Shown here piece after piece: positions 54,340-62,399 of a stretch of 64,000 bases of DNA; position 1 is the stretch's first letter, and every line of letters begins with the position of its first letter. The DNA comes from Dyadobacter diqingensis (GTDB lineage Bacteria > Bacteroidota > Bacteroidia > Cytophagales > Spirosomataceae). The DNA lies in contig NZ_JAMXKF010000011.1 in NCBI RefSeq assembly GCF_024220585.1, positions 1 through 64,000 on the forward strand. The letters run 5' to 3'. Both the position numbers and the translations under genes were made by a program. The notes beneath the pieces were generated by a model that saw nothing but the letters and a program-made list of their open reading frames with translations, was not told the DNA's origin and did not search any database.

Positions 54340-55413
54340 ATGAAAACGACCATACATATTTCCTCCGTTCTGGCACTGATGCTTTTGCAAACGAGCTGTG
54401 GAAAGGAGAAGACTGAACAAAAAACAGAGGTTTTGGCAAAGGATTCGGTTCCTGTAAAAGTGACAAAAGTCGATAAGTCAGAGCGCTCCGAGCCAATCCG
54501 TGTTGCCGGGACGGTTGCATCTTCAGAGGAGGCGCGACTGGCTTTTAAAGTGGGAGGGGTGATTAACAAAGTATATGTAAAGGAAGGTCAAACTGTGCGT
54601 AAAGGTCAGCTTCTGGCTACACTTGACTTAACGGAAATCGATGCGCAGGTGAATCAGGCGCAATTTTCTGCCGACAAATCGGAGCGTGATATGAAACGTA
54701 TCCAGAACATGGTGCGCGATACCGCAGCCACTTTGGAGCAATTACAAAATGCCACGACGGGGCACGAAGTGGCGCAGCAAAATCTAAAAATTGCAAAGTT
54801 CAACCAGTCATATGCCAAAATTATTTCACCGATTGACGGTACTGTGACGCAGAAAATGATTAATGAAGGAGAATTGATCGGAGCCAATAATCCTGCTTTT
54901 TTACTGGCTTCGAATCATAAAAACGACTGGGTGGTGCGGGTCGGAGTTTCTGATAAGGACTGGGCAAGAATAAAAATGGGAGATAAGGCTTCCGTGTCTC
55001 TGGATGCGTATCCAAACGAACCATTTTCTGGAACAATCAGTAACCTGGCCCAGTCGGCGGACCCTGCCAGCAAACTATATGAAATTGAGGTGAAAATTAA
55101 CCCGGCTGGAAAGAGATTTGCCAACGGATTGTATGCAAAAGTGAACCTGATTCCCTCTCAAAGCCGAAATTATGCGGTTATTCCGGTTGAGGCGGTGATT
55201 GAAGGAAACGGTGAAAACGCCTTTGTTTTTATCAATAATCATGGGAAAGCAAAACGGATTCCCATAAAAATCGGATATCTGGACGGAGAAAATGTCCTGA
55301 TCAAAAATGGTCTGGAAGATATTTCGGAGGTCGTCACAGCCGGATCGGCTTACCTGACTGAGGGGGCTTCATTATTAATTAAGAATGAAGAATTGAAAAT
55401 AAAGAATAGGTAA
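54340..55413 (+). CDS. RND membrane-fusion protein (HlyD/AcrA family), tail altered by an insertion
   Basis: The 357-residue lipoprotein has a lipobox (LLQTSC), coiled-coil hairpin (about 105-155), a lipoyl domain (VGGVINKVYVKEGQTVRKGQLLATLD) and beta-barrel domains ending IPVEAVIEG...IKNGLEDISEVVTAGSAYLTEGA. It links the inner-membrane pump and TolC. From codon 348 on, the last ten residues (KNEELKIKNR) come from the AT-rich repeat that borders the inserted cassette. Joining the reading frame at that point to the right-hand repeat would give a 351-residue protein whose TGA overlaps the RND start (ATGA). Confidence 0.93.
   Translation: MKTTIHISSVLALMLLQTSCGKEKTEQKTEVLAKDSVPVKVTKVDKSERSEPIRVAGTVASSEEARLAFKVGGVINKVYVKEGQTVRKGQLLATLDLTEIDAQVNQAQFSADKSERDMKRIQNMVRDTAATLEQLQNATTGHEVAQQNLKIAKFNQSYAKIISPIDGTVTQKMINEGELIGANNPAFLLASNHKNDWVVRVGVSDKDWARIKMGDKASVSLDAYPNEPFSGTISNLAQSADPASKLYEIEVKINPAGKRFANGLYAKVNLIPSQSRNYAVIPVEAVIEGNGENAFVFINNHGKAKRIPIKIGYLDGENVLIKNGLEDISEVVTAGSAYLTEGASLLIKNEELKIKNR
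55368..55394. repeat. Left boundary repeat of the four-helix cassette
   Basis: TTCATTATTAATT (55368-55380) recurs exactly at 55862-55874. AATTAAGAATGAAGAATT (55377-55394) is found again, with a 7-nt insertion, inverted at the right boundary. This region forms the C-terminal coding tail of the membrane-fusion gene. Confidence 0.8.
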
Positions 55414-55464
55414 AACTCCGGAATTGCCGCCCTAACGGGCTTATGTCACACACACTTTATTGAT

Positions 55465-55848
55465 ATGGAAAAGGAAAATATAATCAGGGTCAAGTCATTT
55501 GACTATGGCGTCAGAATATTCAAGCTGTATAAATGGCTGTTGGAACACCACCGTATTTATTCTGTTGCGGATCAGATTTTAAGAAGTGGTACCGCTATCG
55601 GCGCTAATATCGAAGAGGCGACCGGTGGGTTTACAAAGAAGGAATTTGCAGTAAAAATTGGCATAGCTTTCAAGGAAGCAAGAGAAACCAGATACTGGTT
55701 GAGGATTCTGCGTGCTGGCGGCTGTCTGGACGATAAGGTATTTGATTCAATGCTAACAGATTGTGAAGAGCTGATAAAAATCCTGGGCTCTATTCAGATC
55801 ACGACACGACAAAATATTATGAAAGAGCAAAAGCCTCGGAAGGGGTGA
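55465..55848 (+). CDS. Four-helix-bundle protein (S23/IVP family) inside the efflux operon
   Basis: The 127-residue protein carries the family signature LRSGTAIGANIEEATGG (about 39-55), flanked by helices (FKLYKWLLEHHRIYSVADQIL, KEFAVKIGIAFKEARETRYWLRIL). Relatives are encoded in 23S rRNA intervening sequences and also as the Avd protein of diversity-generating retroelements; many Bacteroidota carry free copies of unknown function. It lies in a 470-nt space between hlyD and the RND gene, bounded by matching repeats, and appears to have been inserted there. No role in efflux is implied by its family. Confidence 0.92.
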   Translation: MEKENIIRVKSFDYGVRIFKLYKWLLEHHRIYSVADQILRSGTAIGANIEEATGGFTKKEFAVKIGIAFKEARETRYWLRILRAGGCLDDKVFDSMLTDCEELIKILGSIQITTRQNIMKEQKPRKG

Positions 55849-55856
55849 TTATTCTT

Positions 55857-55881
55857 AATTCTTCATTATTAATTCTTAATT
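55857..55881. repeat. Right boundary repeat of the four-helix cassette
   Basis: It contains TTCATTATTAATT (55862-55874), identical to the left direct repeat. The AATT-rich 25-nt block is largely the inverse of 55377-55394. It ends 4 nt before the RND ATG. Confidence 0.8.
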
Positions 55882-55885
55882 TAAA

Positions 55886-58800
55886 ATGAATATCTCCGAG
55901 TTTTCCGTTAAGAACTGGCAGTTCATGCTGGTCATGTTTGTTGGCGTCGTGGCGCTGGGATTAAACTCTTTGCTGAACATGCCAAGAGGCGAAGATCCGG
56001 AGTTTTTTGCCCCATCTTTTGCCGTTGTGTATGTATATCCTGGTACTGACGCCCTTGATATGGAGGAACTGGTTGTGGATAAGGTGGAGAAGCGGCTAAG
56101 TGCTTTGGAAAATGTCAATACGCTTAAAACGAGTGTGGATGATGGCTTGGCGGTTGTCGTCATTGAATATGATTACAGTGAGGACCCGGATGAAAAATAT
56201 CAGGAACTGATCCGTGAGGTCGGTGCGTTGCAAAAGGAATTGCCAACAGACATTTTCAGTACGGAAATCCGTCGTTTCTCGCCAACGGATGTTAATATCG
56301 TTCAGATTGCCCTGGTTTCGGAAACAGCCTCCAACAAAGAAATGGGCGATCAGGCGGATCGATTGAAGGATGAACTGGCAAAAATTAAAAGCTTGAAGAC
56401 TGTTCAGGATTGGGGTTATCCGGCCGGGACTGTACGGATTTCGCTGAATCTTGAAAAAATGGCGCTTGAAAAGGTGCCTGTAACACAGGTGGTCAATGCA
56501 CTGCAAAGTGAAAATTATAATATTCCGGGTGGGAGTATTCAGGCCGGAACGCGTAAATTCAATATTAAAACTTCCGGAGATTACCAGTCGATTGAAGAAA
56601 TTGGGAATACGATCGTAGCCAGTACAGGCTTTGGCAGTAAGTCGCAGAAAATCATTTATCTGAAAGATATTGCCACGGTCAATTTCGATTATGCGGAAGA
56701 ATCGCACATTACCAGACTGAATGGGCATCGGGCCGTGCTGGTTACCGCGGCTCAAAAGGAAGGTCAGAACATTGAAAAAGTAGGGGCGATTGTCAATCCC
56801 GTTGTTGAGAAATTCAGTAAAACATTGCCGCATCAGATTCAGCTTATCAAAAATTTCGATCAATCCGAAAGTGTGAGCAAGCGGTTAAGTCGTTTTGGAA
56901 AGGATTTTGCAATTGCTATTTTCCTTGTTGCACTGACCTTGCTGCCCCTTGGCTTTCGTGCGGCCCTGGTGGTCATGATCTCCATTCCGTTATCGCTTGC
57001 CATCGGTCTGGCAGCAATTGATTTTCTGGGTTTCAGTATTAATCAGTTAAGTATCGTGGGGTTGATTGTAGCACTCGGTATTCTGGTCGACGACTCCATT
57101 GTGGTGGTTGAAAATATCGAACGCTGGATGCGCGACGGTCATCCGAAACGCGAAGCGGCGGTCAAAGCAAGCAAACAGATCACACTGGCGGTTATTGGCT
57201 GCACCGTGACACTGGTACTGGCATTTTTACCACTCAATTTTCTTCCTGAGGCATCAGGCGATTTTATCCGCAGTTTGCCTATGGCTGTGACGATGACGAT
57301 CCTGGCTTCCATGGTCGTTTCACTGACGATTGTTCCGTTTTTGAGCAGCCGGTTACTCAAAGAATCGCATAACCCGGAAGGAAATATTTTTATGCGTTCG
57401 CTGAAAAAAGTGATCAGCGGTTCATATAGTAAGCTGTTACACTGGTCGCTCCGTCATCCCATTCCGACTTTGATCGTTGCTTTACTGATCTTTGTGGCCT
57501 CGCTGGGATTAACCAAGGTTATCGGATTCTCACTTTTTCCCAAATCAGAAAAGCCGATGTTTCTGATCACCGTTGAAACGCCTGATGGGACAGCGCTTTC
57601 TGAAACGGATCGGGTGGCACGTTATGTGGAGGGAGAGATTAAAAAGACTCCGGAAGTGCTTTATAGCACAACGAATGTTGGAAAAGGGAATCCGAGAATT
57701 TATTACAATGTGATCCAGCGTTCTGAGGCAACGAATTATGCCGAGTTTTTTATACAGCTGAAAGATATGGCACCGGATGAAAAGGAAACCATTATTGAGG
57801 ATTTTCGTGACCGGTTTGCAGGTATAGCCAACGCGAAAGTGGAGGTGAAAGACTTTGAGCAGGGCCCTAATACGGAGGCGCCCATCGCGATCAGAATTTT
57901 TGGCGAGGATCTTGATCGACTGCGTGTGCTGGCAGGAGATGTAGAAAAAACGCTGAAAAGCACCACCGGTACCATTTATGTAAACAACCCGCTGGCCAAC
58001 CGGAAAATGGACCTTCGTGTGAAGATCAATAAAGAGAAAGCCAGTATGTCGGGTATTTCTATTGCTGAAATTAACCGCACCATCCGACTCGCCGTCGCCG
58101 GACTCAATATCGGGATTTTTAAAGATGAAGAAGGCGATGACTACATCATCAATCTGACTATGCCAAAGGGGAAAGTGGCAGATCAAAGTGTTTTGAATAA
58201 TTTGTATGTAAACACATTAACAGGAACTTCGGTGCCGCTGCGACAGATCGCTGACCTTCAATTTGAAAGTGCTGTAAACCAGATCCGGCATTATGATCAG
58301 GACCGCTATGTGACGGTGACGGCTTATGTTAAAAAAGGTTTTTTGGTTGATGATGTTTACAATCAGGTTATTGCAAAACTGGATCAATACAAATTTCCGG
58401 ACGGATTTTATTACAAAGCCGCAGGCGAACTCGAAGCAAGAGAAAAGTCATTTGGAGGGTTGACGACGATTATTCTGATAACAGCTTTTGGTTTTCTGGG
58501 TGTGTTGGTGCTGGAATTCGGGACGTTCAAGAGTTCTCTGATCGTTTTATCCGTGATACCCCTGGGAATTATCGGCGCATTATGCGCGCTGTTCCTGGTC
58601 GGATATCCGATGTCATTCGTCGCCATTGTCGGCCTTATTGCCCTGATTGGTATCGAAGTGAAAAATTCCATTCTGCTGGTTGACTTCACAAATCAGCTCC
58701 GGGCAGAAGGTGTGCCCTTACTGGACGCCATTCAGCAGGCAGGAGAAATCCGTTTCGTCCCGATCGTGCTTACATCTTTAACGGCCATCGGTGGTTTGAT

Positions 58801-58942
58801 TCCGCTAGCGATCGAAGGAAATCCGCTTTATTCGCCGCTGGCCTGGGTTTTAATTGGCGGTTTGATCAGCTCTACCATTTTGTCAAGAATTGTGACGCCG
58901 GTACTGTACAAGTTATTACCGCCGCGGGTGGAGGGGGGTTGA
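55886..58942 (+). CDS. RND-family efflux transporter permease
   Basis: The 1018-residue inner-membrane pump has 12 membrane segments in two repeated halves, with large periplasmic loops. Visible are the N-terminal PRGEDPEFFAPSFAVVYVYPG, the TM4 proton-relay segment ILVDDSIVVVENIERW, and LIALIGIEVKNSILLVDFTNQLRAEG in the second half. It should export drugs or other toxic compounds with the hlyD and tolC products. The substrate is unknown. The start follows the cassette repeat directly; the gene itself looks undamaged. Confidence 0.95.
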   Translation: MNISEFSVKNWQFMLVMFVGVVALGLNSLLNMPRGEDPEFFAPSFAVVYVYPGTDALDMEELVVDKVEKRLSALENVNTLKTSVDDGLAVVVIEYDYSEDPDEKYQELIREVGALQKELPTDIFSTEIRRFSPTDVNIVQIALVSETASNKEMGDQADRLKDELAKIKSLKTVQDWGYPAGTVRISLNLEKMALEKVPVTQVVNALQSENYNIPGGSIQAGTRKFNIKTSGDYQSIEEIGNTIVASTGFGSKSQKIIYLKDIATVNFDYAEESHITRLNGHRAVLVTAAQKEGQNIEKVGAIVNPVVEKFSKTLPHQIQLIKNFDQSESVSKRLSRFGKDFAIAIFLVALTLLPLGFRAALVVMISIPLSLAIGLAAIDFLGFSINQLSIVGLIVALGILVDDSIVVVENIERWMRDGHPKREAAVKASKQITLAVIGCTVTLVLAFLPLNFLPEASGDFIRSLPMAVTMTILASMVVSLTIVPFLSSRLLKESHNPEGNIFMRSLKKVISGSYSKLLHWSLRHPIPTLIVALLIFVASLGLTKVIGFSLFPKSEKPMFLITVETPDGTALSETDRVARYVEGEIKKTPEVLYSTTNVGKGNPRIYYNVIQRSEATNYAEFFIQLKDMAPDEKETIIEDFRDRFAGIANAKVEVKDFEQGPNTEAPIAIRIFGEDLDRLRVLAGDVEKTLKSTTGTIYVNNPLANRKMDLRVKINKEKASMSGISIAEINRTIRLAVAGLNIGIFKDEEGDDYIINLTMPKGKVADQSVLNNLYVNTLTGTSVPLRQIADLQFESAVNQIRHYDQDRYVTVTAYVKKGFLVDDVYNQVIAKLDQYKFPDGFYYKAAGELEAREKSFGGLTTIILITAFGFLGVLVLEFGTFKSSLIVLSVIPLGIIGALCALFLVGYPMSFVAIVGLIALIGIEVKNSILLVDFTNQLRAEGVPLLDAIQQAGEIRFVPIVLTSLTAIGGLIPLAIEGNPLYSPLAWVLIGGLISSTILSRIVTPVLYKLLPPRVEGG

Positions 58943-58994
58943 TAGGATCCCGATTGTGTAAGTATCAATCTTTAATCCTACTATTTTGCAGCTG

Positions 58995-59038
58995 AACCCG
59001 GCTGATCCTGACTTATACTCAGAATCAGCCGGGTTTGT
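58995..59038 (+). terminator. Terminator of the efflux operon
   Basis: AACCCGGCTGAT (58995-59006) pairs perfectly with ATCAGCCGGGTT (59024-59035), followed by TGTTATG. It ends the operon 53 nt after the RND stop. Confidence 0.82.
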
Positions 59039-59160
59039 TATGTTGCCGCAATTTCTATTATCATTGAAGCTAAAAAGTAATAATTGATAATATTCAACCC
59101 ACCCCAATTCTCCAAATCCTTCCATATCTTTACCGCCACAAAACCATCCAGTTTCTCCAC

Positions 59161-60513
59161 ATGAAATTCCTTAAAATCCTTCTTTATTTCATCGGTTCGA
59201 TATTGCTTATTTTACTGATCATGGTGGCCACGATGGTTACGACCATTGACCGGACACCCTACAAGGAAATGGCTTATTACAAACAATGGAAGGAAAATGT
59301 TGCAAAAATTGGCAGTCAGCCTGCTGCTGACACGACAGGGAAGACCTTGTCTGCGGGCTGGGCGAAAGTTAATATTACGCCGGAAAAACCCGGGCCGATG
59401 GCGGGTTATGGAAAAAGAAAAGGTGCGCACTATGAAGCTGTTCACGACTCGATTTATGTACGTACGGTTGTTCTGGATAATGGTGTGACAAAAGCGGCGA
59501 TCATCACGGCCGACATGCTGATTGTTCCGCCCAATGTTACCGAACGCGTAAAAGCGCTGCTGCCAACGATCGGTTTTACTTTTGATCAGGTTTATTTCGG
59601 CGCTATTCATAGTCACAATAGTTTGGGGGGGTGGTATAACACCATTACCGGAAAACTTTTTGCCGGTGCTTACGATGCCGCCACGGTTGAAAATATTGCT
59701 CAGGCAATTATTAAGTCAATCGCTGATGCGAAGAAAAATTTACAGCCCGCAACCATTGGTTTTGGCGAAGTAAAGGACACACTGGATATCCGGAATCGTC
59801 TGGTTGGTGACGAAGGAATTCTTGATCCATGGGTCAGGAACATCGAATTTGTAAAGGCGGACGGGAAAAAAGCTTTAATCGCTTCATACGCCGCGCATTC
59901 GACAGTGCTTAATGCCAAAACGATGGAATTATCCCGCGATTACGCAGGTGCGCTGGTAGACGATCTGGAAGACGGGGAGGCTAATTTTGCCGTATATATG
60001 GCAGGTGCCGTCGGAAGTATGGGGCCGATTGAAAAGGGTAATGATGATTTTGATGAAGTTAAAAATCAGGCTGGTGGTGTAGAAAAGGCGATCCAGTCGA
60101 TAATCGGAAAATTTGAAAAACAGCCGGATATACTGCGTTCGGTTACGGTGCCTTTGCCGCTAAGAGAACCGACGCCAAAATTGACACCCAAGTTTGCTTT
60201 ACGCAGCTGGGTATTCCGCTGGGCGTTTGGCGACGTGCCTTCTTATGTCAAAGCACTTCGGGTGGGCAATGTTTTGATGGTAGGCGTTCCATGCGATTTT
60301 TCAGGGGAACTGATGCCGGAACTAACAGCTTATGCTGCCAAAAAAGGCCTTCATTTAATGGTAACAAGTTTTAACGGTGGGTATGTCGGGTATATTACCA
60401 ATGATAAGTTCTTTGATAGAGACCTGTATGAGACTACGACCATGAGCTGGTTTGGGCCTTATAACGGAGCTTATTTTCAGGAAGTGATTAAAGATTTGAT
60501 TGACAGGTTTTAA
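59161..60513 (+). CDS. Membrane-anchored neutral/alkaline-ceramidase-like protein
   Basis: The 450-residue protein has an N-terminal membrane segment (about 3-25). The N-terminal ceramidase domain follows: AGWAKVNITPEKPGPMAGYGKRKG, the zinc-binding HSH (H150 and H152), and AAHSTVLN in the region of a third ligand. It is shorter than true neutral ceramidases and lacks their C-terminal Ig-like domain. The true substrate may be another amide or ester. It stands in its own unit, upstream of an exported oxidoreductase. Confidence 0.88.
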   Translation: MKFLKILLYFIGSILLILLIMVATMVTTIDRTPYKEMAYYKQWKENVAKIGSQPAADTTGKTLSAGWAKVNITPEKPGPMAGYGKRKGAHYEAVHDSIYVRTVVLDNGVTKAAIITADMLIVPPNVTERVKALLPTIGFTFDQVYFGAIHSHNSLGGWYNTITGKLFAGAYDAATVENIAQAIIKSIADAKKNLQPATIGFGEVKDTLDIRNRLVGDEGILDPWVRNIEFVKADGKKALIASYAAHSTVLNAKTMELSRDYAGALVDDLEDGEANFAVYMAGAVGSMGPIEKGNDDFDEVKNQAGGVEKAIQSIIGKFEKQPDILRSVTVPLPLREPTPKLTPKFALRSWVFRWAFGDVPSYVKALRVGNVLMVGVPCDFSGELMPELTAYAAKKGLHLMVTSFNGGYVGYITNDKFFDRDLYETTTMSWFGPYNGAYFQEVIKDLIDRF

Positions 60514-60626
60514 GGATCGGTTTTAGGTTGCGGCCTGAATGTAGGGGTTCTTGAAATCAGGTTAGTTCATAAACTTTGCCGTGTATTCCTGCTGATTACT
60601 AACCGCTAAACTCTAAAACCTAACAA

Positions 60627-61712
60627 ATGAAATACCTCGTAACGATTATGCTGTGTGCTTTCCTTGTAACCTCAGGAATGGCACAAACCCCAGTACGGCT
60701 TGCTATTGCCGGTTTAAGTCATGGACATGTCGGTTGGGCTTTTAACCGCCAGGACAAAAAGGATACTGAAATTGTAGGGATTTATGAACCGAATCAGGAT
60801 CTCGCCGACCGTATTATGAAACGTTACAAATTGGATAAAAACCTGTTTTTTACGGATTTGAATAAAATGCTTGATCAGACAAAACCAGATGCGGTTTCGG
60901 CTTTTGGTGCGATCAGCGAGCATATTACGATTGTTCGGGCTTGTGCGCCGAGAAAAATACACGTGATGGTGGAAAAACCTTTGGCTACTACTTTTGCCGA
61001 CGCAAAAGAAATTCAGAGCCTGGCACAAAAGAATAATATCAGGGTTTTGACCAATTTTGAAACTTCGTGGTATGCAAGTAATCAGTATGTCAATGATTTG
61101 GTACAGGAAGGAAAGTTGGGTGAGATCAGAAAAGTGATGGTCAATGACGGGCATCAGGGACCAAAGGAAATCGGTGTAAGCAAAGAGTTTTTTGAGATTC
61201 TGACTGATCCTGCAAAAAATGGTGCCGGGGCTTTGGTTGATTTTGGCTGTTATGGTGCCAACCTGATGACATGGCTAATGAAAGGAGAACGTCCGGTTTC
61301 TGTTACAGCGGTAACGCATCAGAACAAGCCTGATATTTATCAAAAAGTTGACGATGAAGCCTCGATCGTTTTGCAGTATCCCAAGGCGCAATGTATAATC
61401 CAGGGATCGTGGAACTGGTCTTTCGCGAGAAAAGACATGGAGGTTTATGGAACGAAAGGATATGCCGTTGCGGTTGACCCTACAACCATCAGAGAGCGTT
61501 TGCAGGATAAAGCGCCGGAAGAAAAAAAGAAAATCGATCCGCGCCCGGCTCCGTTTACTGATCCGTTTTCAGTTTTGGCTGACGTAGTGCAGGGAAGATT
61601 AAAAATGGATAAGAATGATTTGTATGAATTGCCTGTGAATGTAACTGTTGTTGAGATTTTAGAGGCTGCGAAAGCATCTGCAAAATCCGGCAAAACGGTT
61701 ATTTTAAAATAA
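60627..61712 (+). CDS. Exported Gfo/Idh/MocA-family protein
   Basis: The 361-residue protein has a signal peptide (about 1-20, ending GMAQ). The first beta-strand, VRLAIAGLSHGHVGWAF, replaces the usual GxGxxG with GLSHGH. The family EKPLATTFADAKEI segment follows and the C-terminal substrate domain has FGCYGANLMTWLM. It looks like a sugar-type oxidoreductase of the periplasm. Whether it still binds NAD is unclear. It precedes the thioesterase by 24 nt. Confidence 0.88.
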   Translation: MKYLVTIMLCAFLVTSGMAQTPVRLAIAGLSHGHVGWAFNRQDKKDTEIVGIYEPNQDLADRIMKRYKLDKNLFFTDLNKMLDQTKPDAVSAFGAISEHITIVRACAPRKIHVMVEKPLATTFADAKEIQSLAQKNNIRVLTNFETSWYASNQYVNDLVQEGKLGEIRKVMVNDGHQGPKEIGVSKEFFEILTDPAKNGAGALVDFGCYGANLMTWLMKGERPVSVTAVTHQNKPDIYQKVDDEASIVLQYPKAQCIIQGSWNWSFARKDMEVYGTKGYAVAVDPTTIRERLQDKAPEEKKKIDPRPAPFTDPFSVLADVVQGRLKMDKNDLYELPVNVTVVEILEAAKASAKSGKTVILK

Positions 61713-61736
61713 TGTTTATTTAAAATTTGAAAACAA

Positions 61737-62300
61737 GTGCAAGAATCGCCTTCCCTTGACCCGAAACCCGTAAGTTTTTCGCAAACGACGCTAACCGAGC
61801 TTATGATTCCTTCCTATGCCAATTTTGGTGGGAAAATCCACGGAGGCATCCTGCTTTCGTTGATTGATAAGGTGGCTTATGCCTGTGCGTCGCGTCATGC
61901 GGCTACTTATTGCGTGACGGTTTCTGTGGACGGAGTAGATTTTTTGAAGCCGGTAGAAGTTGGAGATCTGGTGTCGCTGATGGCTTCTGTAAATTATGTT
62001 GGCAAAACATCCCTCGTGATCGGAATTCGTGTGATCGCAGAAAATGTCAGAAACGGCGTACAGCGTCATACCAATACGTCGTATGTGACCATGGTGGCTA
62101 AGGGCGAGGACGATCGTCCTGCGTTGGTCCCGCCGCTGTTGCTGGAAAGTGAAGAAGACGGACGAAGATTTCTGGAAGCAATGAAACGTCGCGAATTGAG
62201 AGAGCAATATCGTAACGCCTTCGATAGCGAAAAAGGAAGAATCGAAGTCGGTGAAAACCTGGACCAGCTTTCTCAGCAAAGATGCGTCATAGGCTGGTAA
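61737..62300 (+). CDS. Acyl-CoA thioesterase (hotdog fold), GTG start
   Basis: The 187-residue enzyme has a hotdog domain (about 15-130) with the family features IPSYANFGGKIHGGILLSLIDKVAY, a catalytic acidic residue in this segment, and VDGVDFLKPVEVGDLVSLMASV. It hydrolyses acyl-CoA thioesters, likely cytoplasmic; chain-length preference is unknown. The start is GTG at 61737. The C-terminus (about 145-187) is charged and unusual for the family. It may be cotranscribed with the oxidoreductase. Confidence 0.92.
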   Translation: MQESPSLDPKPVSFSQTTLTELMIPSYANFGGKIHGGILLSLIDKVAYACASRHAATYCVTVSVDGVDFLKPVEVGDLVSLMASVNYVGKTSLVIGIRVIAENVRNGVQRHTNTSYVTMVAKGEDDRPALVPPLLLESEEDGRRFLEAMKRRELREQYRNAFDSEKGRIEVGENLDQLSQQRCVIGW

Positions 62301-62315
62301 CCATTTTTAATATTT

Positions 62316-62373
62316 TACCACCTAAGACATATGAGAAACACCTAAGGTGAAACCTCATATGTCTCAGGTGGTA
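62316..62373. repeat. Long inverted repeat acting as a bidirectional terminator
   Basis: Arms of 20 nt (62316-62335 and 62354-62373) pair with one mismatch. The loop holds CACCTAAGGTG (62339-62349), itself palindromic, and repeats the CACCTAAG of the arm. It lies between convergent genes. The CACCTAAG sequence looks like a dispersed intergenic repeat. Confidence 0.75.
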
Positions 62374-62399
62374 GAAAAGAAAGAACTAATAGTTTCGCA

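Noticed and set aside
55465-55848. Diversity-generating retroelement
   Set aside because: The four-helix protein resembles Avd, but no reverse transcriptase or template/variable repeat is in the window.
56096-56863. 255-codon minus-strand open frame
   Set aside because: Antisense shadow of the RND permease gene, with no recognisable domain.
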